From Bacteroidales bacterium (GTDB lineage Bacteria > Bacteroidota > Bacteroidia > Bacteroidales > Tenuifilaceae), in contig JAGPEQ010000003.1 of NCBI GenBank assembly GCA_018056955.1, positions 52,016 to 116,015 of the forward strand: a DNA stretch of 64,000 nucleotides, given 5' to 3'. The notes beneath the pieces were generated by a model. The model was given only the letters and a program-made list of their open reading frames with translations. It searched no databases and was not told the DNA's origin. Positions 57,004-64,000 of the stretch are shown here, in pieces. A program made the position numbers and the translations under genes. The number at the start of each line of letters is the position of its first letter. Position 1 is the first letter of the stretch.

Positions 57004-58119
57004 ATGAAGAACAGATGGAAAGTTTTACTGATTACTACAGGAGTATTGCTAGGCATCCTATCCTGTAGTAGAGATTCTGGTAATATTGTTATAGGGATTG
57101 ATGACATTGGGAAACACGATAGGGTACTAATTCTAGTACACCCAACCGAGAACAATATCAAAACATTTAACTATTTAATTGATAGCAAGATATTGCCAAT
57201 ACCTTCGGTGACAAAAGTTATTGGTGTGTATCACACCTCTGAAAAATACGATTACTCAAAATCGGTTGAGTACATTAAGAAGAATAAGCTGGAGAATTTT
57301 AAGCTGTTGCCCGTTAAGGAACCAATAACCGAAACCGCAATTTACCGGGTAAACGAATGTACTGATGTTTTTGCTCGGTTAACCAAGGTGAGCGATGGTG
57401 TAATCTTTACAGGTGGCCCCGATATCCCCCCATCAATTTATGGAGAGAAAACATCGCTATTAACCCAAATAACCGATCCGGCTCGCCATTACTTTGAGGT
57501 GTCGTTCATGTTTCATTTAATTGGGGGCTCAAAGGATACTTTATTTCAGCCCCTGCTCGATGCCAAGCCTTTAATGCCTGTCCTAGGCATTTGCCTTGGA
57601 ATGCAAACCATGAACGTTGCAGCAGGTGGCACTTTAGTGCAGGATATCCCTTCCGAGATTTACGGAATTGAAAGTGTTGAGGATGCCCTCATACAGCAAA
57701 CCAACAGCTTGCACAGGAATTACAATGCCAATTATGCTTTGGACGATAAACTCCTTTGGGGGAATTTCCACCAGATCAGTATCCTTGATGAACCTCTAAA
57801 ATCCATTTGCCAGGGACAGCCCTGGGTATTAAGCAGTCACCATCAGGGGGTGGAACGACTGGGAAGGAATTTAAAAATTATTGCCACCTCAATTGATGGT
57901 AATGTGGTAGAGGCTATTGTTCATACAAAATACCCAAACGTAATTGGACTGCAGTTCCATCCAGAGCCTACACTCCTATATAATAACGATGAGTTCTTAC
58001 GCTTTTTGCCCAACCAGCCATCGAGGCTTACATACTTAAATATGTACTCCGGTGAAGCTGGCGAGAAATTTCATCTTAATTTTTGGTCGTGGTTTGGTAA
58101 AAAGGTTATAGAGCAGTAA
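57004..58119 (+). CDS. Lipoprotein class I glutamine-amidotransferase-like hydrolase (C26)
   Basis: A 371-residue protein. Lipobox Cys 21 (VLLGILSC) predicts export and lipid anchoring. The catalytic triad of the peptidase C26/gamma-glutamyl hydrolase type is complete: C197 in VLGICLGMQTMN and H319/E321 in LQFHPEP. Cytoplasmic relatives such as PuuD split gamma-glutamyl amide bonds. The ~120 N-terminal residues are an extra alpha/beta segment. It lies 18 bases after the M28 gene, suggesting joint work on extracellular peptides or gamma-glutamyl compounds. Confidence 0.8.
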   Translation: MKNRWKVLLITTGVLLGILSCSRDSGNIVIGIDDIGKHDRVLILVHPTENNIKTFNYLIDSKILPIPSVTKVIGVYHTSEKYDYSKSVEYIKKNKLENFKLLPVKEPITETAIYRVNECTDVFARLTKVSDGVIFTGGPDIPPSIYGEKTSLLTQITDPARHYFEVSFMFHLIGGSKDTLFQPLLDAKPLMPVLGICLGMQTMNVAAGGTLVQDIPSEIYGIESVEDALIQQTNSLHRNYNANYALDDKLLWGNFHQISILDEPLKSICQGQPWVLSSHHQGVERLGRNLKIIATSIDGNVVEAIVHTKYPNVIGLQFHPEPTLLYNNDEFLRFLPNQPSRLTYLNMYSGEAGEKFHLNFWSWFGKKVIEQ

Positions 58120-58125
58120 GTGGAA

Positions 58126-58965
58126 CTATATTAATCCATTCTGTTTGAGCAACACTTCCATTTCCTGCTGGAGTTTAAGGGCGCGCTTACGAGCCTCAGA
58201 GGTAAAATTCCCGGTAATATCGGCGTAAATGATTCCCCGCGATGAATTTACAATCAGGCCGCAACGGTCGTTCATGCCGTTTTCTGCTACTTTTTGAAGG
58301 CTTCCGCCTTGCTCGCCAACCCCAGGAACTAGCAGGAAGTGGTGAGGTGCATGCTTACGAACAGCAGCAAAGTATTCAGGGTGAGTTGCTCCAACAACAA
58401 ACATCATATTGGCATCGCTGCCCCAGTGCATCGATTTAAGCACTACATCCTCAAAGAGGAGGTTGCCGGTTTGCTTATTGTGTACCAGCTGAAAATCGCC
58501 AAAGCTCTCGTTTGATGTGATTGCCAAAAGGATTGTCCATTTGCCGTCGTACTGTAGGTAGGGTACAACCGAGTCCTGGCCAAGATAGGGCGATACTGTA
58601 ACGGCATCGCAGCCTAAGCTATGAAAGTACGCTTTAGCATACATTCTGGCTGTGTTTGCAATGTCGCCCCGCTTAGCATCGGCAATTACCAGAACATCGG
58701 GGTGATGCGTTTTAAGGTATTTTACGGTTTTCACCAAGCTATTCCAGCCCGCTGCACCATGAACCTCATAGAAAGCAAGATTTAACTTGTATGCGATGGC
58801 TAAATCGTGGGTGGCCTCAATAATTTTACGGTTGAACTCAAACATTGGATCATCCTTGGTGAGCAAATGCTCAGGGATTTTAGTGAGTTCAGTATCGAGC
58901 CCAACACACAGGAAACTTCGTTTCTTTTTTATCTGTTCAAATAGTTCTTGGGCTGTCATAGGCAT
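58126..58965 (-). CDS. pyrF: Orotidine 5'-phosphate decarboxylase, subfamily 2
   Basis: A 279-residue TIM-barrel enzyme converting OMP to UMP. RSFLCVGLDTEL at the N-terminus and the catalytic ADAKRGDIANTA (D96, K98, D101) are typical of the longer subfamily 2. ATGs at 58965 and 58959 are both possible. It follows prfA by 6 bases. Confidence 0.96.
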   Translation of the reverse strand: MPMTAQELFEQIKKKRSFLCVGLDTELTKIPEHLLTKDDPMFEFNRKIIEATHDLAIAYKLNLAFYEVHGAAGWNSLVKTVKYLKTHHPDVLVIADAKRGDIANTARMYAKAYFHSLGCDAVTVSPYLGQDSVVPYLQYDGKWTILLAITSNESFGDFQLVHNKQTGNLLFEDVVLKSMHWGSDANMMFVVGATHPEYFAAVRKHAPHHFLLVPGVGEQGGSLQKVAENGMNDRCGLIVNSSRGIIYADITGNFTSEARKRALKLQQEMEVLLKQNGLI

Positions 58966-58971
58966 TGTTTT

Positions 58972-60063
58972 TTATTCTTCAGCAGCAGCTGCTTTTAACC
59001 TTTCAGCATTTTCGGCAAGCTGTAGTTTATCTATTACTTCCTGTAAATCGCCATCCATTATGGCCGACAGGTTATACAGGGTGAGATTTATTCGATGATC
59101 GGTTACACGCCCTTGCGGGTAGTTGTATGTTCTGATTTTTGCGGAACGGTCGCCAGTGGAAACCATCGTTTTACGCTTCGATGCAATTTCATCGAGGTAT
59201 TTTTGGTATTCCATGTTGTAAAGGCGGGTACGGAGTTCCGTAAGGGCTTTTTCAAAATTCTTTATTTGTGATTTTTGATCCTGGCATTGAACCACAATGC
59301 CGGTGGGTATATGGGTTAATCTAATGGCTGAGTAGGTGGTGTTAACGCTTTGCCCGCCAGGCCCACTGGAACAGAAGGTATCCTTACGGATATCTTCCAT
59401 TTTAAGGTCGATATCAAACTCATCGGCCTCAGGAAGAACGGCAACGGTAGCAGCGGAAGTATGAACTCTACCCTGAGTTTCGGTTTGAGGTACACGCTGA
59501 ACCCTATGAACCCCCGACTCATATTTAAGCACACCGTAAACGCCATTACCGGTAACATTCATGATAATCTCCTTATAACCTCCAACCGTACCCTCGGAGA
59601 AACTGGTAACCTCGTACTTCCAACCTTTCTTCTCAAAGAATTTTGTATACATCCTGAACAGGTCACCGGCAAAAATACTTGCCTCGTCGCCACCGGTGCC
59701 AGCACGAATTTCCATTACAGCATTTTTGGAGTCTTGAGGATCGGCGGGGAGAAGTAGAATTTTGATTTCCTCCTCGAGTTGCTCTTGTTCCTGGGTAAGG
59801 GTTTCTAGCTCCATCTTGGCCATCTCACGGAGTTCCTCGTCCTTCTCGTTAGCCAGTATTTGCCTGGACGATTCTATGTTGCTCAGAACGTTTTTGTATT
59901 TCTCGTAAGCCTGAACAATGGGCTCCAACTGCCTGTATTCCTTGTTAAGTGCGACAAACTTTTTCATGTCGGCCATTACAGCAGGATCGGTTATCTGCTG
60001 GCCAATCTCCTCGAACTTATGCCTTATTCCTTCAAGCTTACGCAGTATAGTATTATCTGCCAT
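58972..60063 (-). CDS. prfA: Peptide chain release factor 1
   Basis: A 363-residue class I release factor reading UAA and UAG. Domain 3 has the GGQ motif (SSGPGGQSVNTT) for peptidyl-tRNA hydrolysis. MEIRAGTGGDEASIFAGDL and RVQRVPQTETQGRVHTSAAT are strong RF1/RF2 blocks, and the N-terminal coiled coil and length fit RF1. Own -7 element; heads a prfA-pyrF pair. Confidence 0.96.
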   Translation of the reverse strand: MADNTILRKLEGIRHKFEEIGQQITDPAVMADMKKFVALNKEYRQLEPIVQAYEKYKNVLSNIESSRQILANEKDEELREMAKMELETLTQEQEQLEEEIKILLLPADPQDSKNAVMEIRAGTGGDEASIFAGDLFRMYTKFFEKKGWKYEVTSFSEGTVGGYKEIIMNVTGNGVYGVLKYESGVHRVQRVPQTETQGRVHTSAATVAVLPEADEFDIDLKMEDIRKDTFCSSGPGGQSVNTTYSAIRLTHIPTGIVVQCQDQKSQIKNFEKALTELRTRLYNMEYQKYLDEIASKRKTMVSTGDRSAKIRTYNYPQGRVTDHRINLTLYNLSAIMDGDLQEVIDKLQLAENAERLKAAAAEE

Positions 60064-60081
60064 ATCAAAAATTTATTGGCG

Positions 60082-60089
60082 CAAAGGTA
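60082..60089 (-). promoter_or_regulatory. -7 element for prfA-pyrF
   Basis: Minus-strand TACCTTTG, 18 bases before prfA. Confidence 0.4.
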
Positions 60090-60110
60090 AGCAAAAAATC
60101 TCTTTTTGAG

Positions 60111-61280
60111 TTAGTAATGAAACTCACCGTAAGGCGACTTAATGGTTAATTTATTTGAAGTAGCCTCAGTACAGTATCCAACAATTTGGGCATCTACCTT
60201 AAACTCTTTAGCAATTGCAATAATGTCATCGGCAAACTCAGGGTAAACATAAATTTCGAATCGGTGCCCCATGTTGAATACTTTATACATTTCCTGCCAG
60301 GGAGTATTTGACTGTTCTTGAATTATACGGAATAGCGGTGGTACAGGGAAGAGGTTATCCTTAACCACGTGAAGGTTGTTCACAAAATTCATCACCTTAG
60401 TTTGTGCGCCTCCCGAACAGTGAACCATTCCATGTATTACAGGCCGGTAATTATCTAGTATGGCTTTAATGATAGGTGCATAGGTTCGGGTAGGGGATAG
60501 AACCAGTTTGCCTGCCGTAAGGCCAGTTCCCTCAACGGGTTGCTCAAGCTTAAGGTTGCCGCTGTAAACCAAACTTTCAGGTACCTGAGGGTCATAGCTT
60601 TCCGGATACTTTTGGGCAAGGTAGTGCCCGAACACATCGTGGCGTGCCGAGGTTAATCCATTGCTACCCATCCCTCCGTTATATTCCTTTTCGTATGAGG
60701 CTTGGCCGAACGATGCCAGGCCAATGATTACGTCGCCATCCTGAATATTGCTGTTTGAAATAACCTGGCTCCTTTTAATGCGGGCAGTAACGGTAGAATC
60801 AACAATAACTGTTCGAACCAAATCGCCCACGTCGGCTGTTTCGCCACCGGTAAGCACAATGTTAATTCCCATACTGCGCATGGTTTGGCAGAACTCCTCC
60901 GTGCCGTCAATGATGGCCGAAACCACTTCGCCCGGAATCAGGTTCTTGTTACGGCCAATGGTTGATGATAGCAAAATATTATCGGTAATCCCCACGCAAA
61001 GCAAATCGTCGATGTTCATTACAATAGCGTCCTGTGCAATGCCTTTCCAAACGGACATATCGCCGGTTTCGCGCCAATATACATAGGCAAGCGAAGATTT
61101 AGTACCGGCCCCGTCAGCATGCATCACCAAGCAGTAATCGGGGTCGCCTGTAAGGTAATCGGGAACAACCTTGCAGAATGCTTTTGGGAAGAGCCCCTTG
61201 TCCAGGTTGCTAATTGCCTTATGGACATCATCTTTCGATGCGGAAACGCCGCGTTGGTCGTAACGGGAATTTTTGTTCAT
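60111..61280 (-). CDS. purM: Phosphoribosylformylglycinamidine cyclo-ligase
   Basis: A 389-residue ATP-dependent AIR synthase of purine synthesis. Blocks: HADGAGTKSSLAY (ATP loop), AQDAIVMNIDDLLCVG, VLTGGETADVGDL, VHCSGGAQTKV and NMGHRFEIYV. The length is somewhat longer than E. coli PurM (345), as in other Bacteroidota. Strong promoter 20 bases upstream. Confidence 0.95.
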   Translation of the reverse strand: MNKNSRYDQRGVSASKDDVHKAISNLDKGLFPKAFCKVVPDYLTGDPDYCLVMHADGAGTKSSLAYVYWRETGDMSVWKGIAQDAIVMNIDDLLCVGITDNILLSSTIGRNKNLIPGEVVSAIIDGTEEFCQTMRSMGINIVLTGGETADVGDLVRTVIVDSTVTARIKRSQVISNSNIQDGDVIIGLASFGQASYEKEYNGGMGSNGLTSARHDVFGHYLAQKYPESYDPQVPESLVYSGNLKLEQPVEGTGLTAGKLVLSPTRTYAPIIKAILDNYRPVIHGMVHCSGGAQTKVMNFVNNLHVVKDNLFPVPPLFRIIQEQSNTPWQEMYKVFNMGHRFEIYVYPEFADDIIAIAKEFKVDAQIVGYCTEATSNKLTIKSPYGEFHY

Positions 61281-61297
61281 GGGGTGCGTTTTAACTG

Positions 61298-61328
61298 CAA
61301 AGGTAACCTATATTTACGTTACAACCAA
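61298..61328 (-). promoter_or_regulatory. Promoter of purM
   Basis: Minus-strand TTG (61328-61326), 20 bases, TACCTTTG (61305-61298). Confidence 0.55.
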
Positions 61329-61349
61329 CTTGAAGATGAAAGAGGGGAA

Positions 61350-61709
61350 TTACTTTAATCCCCCAACAGAAAGCAATTTCTTTTTCGACTCATTAATCCA
61401 TTTCACCTCGGCTGGAGTGTCTACAAGCCAAACCTTAATATCGGCATCTTTCTCATTATCAACAAATATCAGAGTGATATCGGCCTCCTTGGGGGTTTCA
61501 ACCTCCATCATTACACCCGGTTTAGTTATTTCGGAAGCCTCGTATATGATGCAGAAATGCAGGTCTGCCTGCTCTGGACTATCAACAATAAAGAATTTCA
61601 CCTGGGCATCCTTGACATCTTCAGCTTCATAAAACTTTTGAGCTGCTGATATGCCACTGAAGCCAAGCAGAACAAATAGTATGGATAATATTTTTATTGA
61701 AAGTCGCAT
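61350..61709 (-). CDS. DUF6150 family exported protein
   Basis: A 119-residue protein with a signal peptide (to GISAAQ). The mature part is a run of short beta strands in an imperfect repeat: VKDAQVKFFIVDSPEQADL, KEADITLIFVDNEKDADI, then KVWLVDTPAEV. This alternating V/D-x-A-D pattern is that of DUF6150 proteins, of unknown function. Between purM and an AT-rich 244-base gap. Confidence 0.8.
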   Translation of the reverse strand: MRLSIKILSILFVLLGFSGISAAQKFYEAEDVKDAQVKFFIVDSPEQADLHFCIIYEASEITKPGVMMEVETPKEADITLIFVDNEKDADIKVWLVDTPAEVKWINESKKKLLSVGGLK

Positions 61710-61773
61710 TGTATAACAAAATCATTATACTAATAATGCTTTCATTAGGTTACATTGAATAGTTGGTTCAATG

Positions 61774-61781
61774 CAAAACTA
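61774..61781 (-). promoter_or_regulatory. -7 element for the DUF6150 gene
   Basis: Minus-strand TAGTTTTG, ~65 bases upstream. Next to it a CATTGAA/TTCAATG inverted repeat (61753-61773). Otherwise the gap to 61953 is featureless and AT-rich. Confidence 0.35.
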
Positions 61782-61953
61782 ACAAAATGTTTGAAAAGTA
61801 ATAAAGTGATGACAAATTTAGTGCCAGTTTATTAAACCAAAGTAAAATGAAACAAATAATTAAAATTGACATCAATGAACTATTTGCTAATGTTAACTAA
61901 ACGATCAAGTGATGAATTTATAAGCCGACAAGGTGTTTTTTTTATTCAATTCT

Positions 61954-63071
61954 CTAGGGTTTAACAATCCTTGGTTCACGAAATAGGATCCTTGAACTAA
62001 ATTTCGATTTTATAGGTTTCCCTTGAAAATATGCGGGTTTAAAAGTATTTAATGATTTGAGCGATTCTAATGCTATTTCTGTAATTATACTGTCAGGGCT
62101 TTTTAGTATATTTTGGTCTATAACGTTGCCATTTTCATCAATAATTATTTCATAGTATAACCATCCAAAATTTTTGCATTCAGTTACATATTTTTTATTA
62201 ACAATTAAATTCTGTGAAATAGTTTTATTTATTCCTTCAATACCATCTATATACATTGGCTTGTTATCAGGTACAACACTTGAAGAATCTTCGAGAATAC
62301 CCATTGCTGATTCAATTGGCCGCCAAACATTTTTCATAAAAACGCTTAAAAAAGGATAGTCCTCTATACTTACGTCGCTTTTAATAATTATTTTATCGCA
62401 AGCATATAAGGAGTATGGGATAAAAAGAGTATTATTTATCAATTTATCATTTATCTTTATATAAGATTTATTTATTTTTGATCTAATTAAACTGTCATTC
62501 TTGTAAAGATCAAAACCTATTTTTTCTTTACTATTATATATAAACCATTTACCTTCTTTCATTTTATTAATAATAATTCCAATGATTAACATATTTGGAT
62601 TTTGATAATCGTTTTGGAATGAATATGAAAAGTCTATTTTACTCGAAGAGATATCATTCCCATTTTCATCATAATAATTAATAAAGTAAAAATTATTATT
62701 TTCAAATTTCAATGTAAAGTGAGTATTTCCATTTGGATATTTCCATGTCCAAATTCCTATTGGGATGTCATTTTTGAATTCTCCCTTAATCCATTCGATG
62801 CCTGACTCATAATAGAAAATAAATAAACCGCTTTTTATGTTATTCACATAATTACCTTCAACAATCTTTTTCCCATTTATTAAATAATCATGGAATTCAC
62901 CATCAAAATAATTTTTATCGGTATTCCAGTTACATATTCTATAGAGTAACTTGCAGTGCTCTCTTTGCAAATTTTCCACTCTTTATCATAAAATATTTTT
63001 ACTTTGATTGTTTCACCTGATGCAAAATTCATGATAAAGATTGAGAGAAATGAAAGTAATGTTTGTTTCAT
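61954..63071 (-). pseudogene. Frameshifted exported MORN-like / TonB C-terminal domain protein
   Basis: Two minus-strand frames belong to one gene. Frame one (from the ATG at 63071) gives a signal peptide and ...DKEWKICKESTASY. The second frame continues YRICNWNTDKNYFDGEFHDY, MORN-like strands (GNYVNNIKSGLFIFYYESG) and ends at 61954 with a TonB C-terminal-type domain (WLYYEIIIDENGNVIDQ...). They meet near 62944-62945, where two extra bases (or one missing) break the frame; joining them gives a ~371-residue protein reading ASYYRICNW. Without the first frame the second has only a GTG start and no signal. A sequencing error is possible. Confidence 0.6.
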
Positions 63072-63083
63072 TGTTCTAATAAA

Positions 63084-63773
63084 TTATTTTAGACTTTTAT
63101 TATTTTTAGTTGATTTACAAAACTTATCAATGTAAACATTAGCATTCTTGTTCCCGAGTTTTAGGGACTTACTCCAGTCTTCGCAAGCTTTGTCTATAGT
63201 TCCCTTTGCGTAATAACTTATTCCCCTATTATAGTATGTATTGGAATGATTGGGTTTTAATTTTATTGAATTAGTATAATCTAAAATGGCTGAATCATTC
63301 TGATTTAATTTTAAATTGCAATTCCCTCTGTTTAAGTAATACAAGTATATTAAAGGAAAATTTTCACCATTATTTTTGCTAAGATTAATAGCTTTACTGT
63401 ATTCTATTTTTGCTTTTTCATACTCAGATTTAATTCTATAAATTTCTGCAATATAAAAAGTTAATTCGTCGTCATCGTTGTAAATGTTTCTTCCCTTAAT
63501 TAAAAAGGGTAAAACTTTGTCTGCAAATAGGTTATCTAATGTGAATATTTTGAATAAATACAAATATGCTGGTCTGAATGTAGAGTCAATTGTTATCGAT
63601 TCCAAAATAGTTATGTATGCTTTTTCTAACTCGTTATTTTCTATAAAAGTACTTGCCTGTGAAATTAATTCTATAGCCCTGTTTCTGTCATTAACCTGGA
63701 CTATATAATCCTGAGAGAATGATTTTTCTGTAATTAGAATTAAAAAAATTGCTATGTATAATATTTTTTTCAT
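63084..63773 (-). CDS. Exported TPR-repeat protein
   Basis: A 229-residue protein with a signal peptide (to KSFSQD) and at least four TPR-like helix pairs (LEKAYITILESITIDSTFRP; YEKAKIEYSKAINLSKNNGE; SNTYYNRGISYYAKGTIDKA). TPRs mediate protein contacts. It ends 12 bases before the MORN-like/TonB gene and follows an OmpA-family gene, as in gliding/T9SS-type or stress-envelope clusters, but the partners are not known. Confidence 0.72.
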   Translation of the reverse strand: MKKILYIAIFLILITEKSFSQDYIVQVNDRNRAIELISQASTFIENNELEKAYITILESITIDSTFRPAYLYLFKIFTLDNLFADKVLPFLIKGRNIYNDDDELTFYIAEIYRIKSEYEKAKIEYSKAINLSKNNGENFPLIYLYYLNRGNCNLKLNQNDSAILDYTNSIKLKPNHSNTYYNRGISYYAKGTIDKACEDWSKSLKLGNKNANVYIDKFCKSTKNNKSLK

Positions 63774-63842
63774 AATAATTACAACGTAATAAAAAATTGC
63801 ATGTCCCAGCAGAGTTATTAAATCAGGTTATGATTAATAAAC

Positions 63843-64000
63843 TCATTTGCCTGAACTTTGATAATCTTCCCTGAGCACCCTAAACTCAGTTCTTCGGTTG
63901 ATTTGATGAACTGTTTCTTTTTGATCCTCACTGGTTAAGGAGTCGATAAATTTCTTATCAAGAACAGTTCCTGGTGTTAGGAATGGGTATTGAGCAGCAA
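63843..64000 (-). CDS. OmpA-family protein, C-terminal fragment (cut by the window edge)
   Basis: The last 51 residues of a minus-strand gene that continues beyond base 64000. HQINRRTEFRVLREDY is the end of an OmpA-like peptidoglycan-binding domain as in Bacteroidota TPR/PD40/OmpA proteins. FIDSLTSEDQKETV just before it is typical of that group. The stop (TGA) is at 63845-63843. The upstream part is not visible. Confidence 0.72.
   Translation of the reverse strand, partial: AAQYPFLTPGTVLDKKFIDSLTSEDQKETVHQINRRTEFRVLREDYQSSGK

Overview
The window is a gene-dense chromosomal stretch of a Bacteroidota bacterium. The evidence is a SusC/SusD pair, a type 9 secretion (T9SS) C-terminal sorting domain, many Cys-lipobox lipoproteins, DUF4294/DUF3109/DUF2851/DUF6150 proteins, and repeated TAnnTTTG promoter elements with TTG/TTTG about 20 bases upstream. 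The gene set (arginine deiminase, lone sucC, laminarinase-type PUL) would suit an environmental or anaerobic member of the Bacteroidales/Marinilabiliales side, but the sequence alone does not fix the genus. No rRNA, CRISPR array, insertion sequence or prophage was seen.

Layout: (1) 0-10 kb: AlkD-like HEAT protein, BI-1 family membrane protein, L31 type B, GlmU-like nucleotidyltransferase, Lon, CoaD, an odd thioredoxin-fold protein, Nudix, PyrE, a MORN protein and tRNA-Phe. (2) 10-14.2 kb, minus strand: a lipoprotein, then the gpmI - DUF3109 - M20 dipeptidase run. (3) 14.4-28.2 kb: a polysaccharide utilisation locus (PUL), susC-susD-surface glycan-binding lipoprotein-GH3-GH16, read leftwards, with a membrane-spanning triple-Y/HTH regulator gene converging on it. 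A 16-base perfect palindrome lies at the predicted start of susC transcription, and strong hairpins separate the binding-protein, GH3 and GH16 genes. The enzymes suggest beta-1,3-glucan (laminarin-like) use: GH16 outside the cell, SusCD import, GH3 in the periplasm. (4) 28.3-38.8 kb: DUF4294, ElbB-like, ThpR, an undecaprenyl-phosphate sugar transferase with a degenerate Gfo/Idh-like protein, Pcm, an MBL hydrolase, GcvP and arginine deiminase. (5) 39-51.7 kb: SucC, SpoU methylase, an OmpA/TPR lipoprotein, deoxynucleoside kinase, prolyl oligopeptidase, rpsO-pnp, RmlD-like reductase, RCK potassium channel, DUF2851. (6) 51.8-55.3 kb: tRNA-Pro and a run of envelope genes with two L,D-transpeptidases. 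(7) 55.5-58.1 kb: an extracytoplasmic hydrolase pair, an M28 peptidase apparently fused to an outer-membrane barrel and a lipoprotein class I amidotransferase. (8) 58.1-61.7 kb: purM, prfA, pyrF and DUF6150. (9) 61.9-64 kb: a visibly AT-richer end with a frameshifted MORN-like/TonB-domain gene, a TPR protein and the 3' end of an OmpA-family gene.

Most of the window is housekeeping. The parts most worth a second look are PUL control (palindrome, regulator, intercistronic hairpins), the M28-barrel fusion with its lipoprotein amidotransferase partner, the L,D-transpeptidase cluster, and the frameshifted gene near the right edge.
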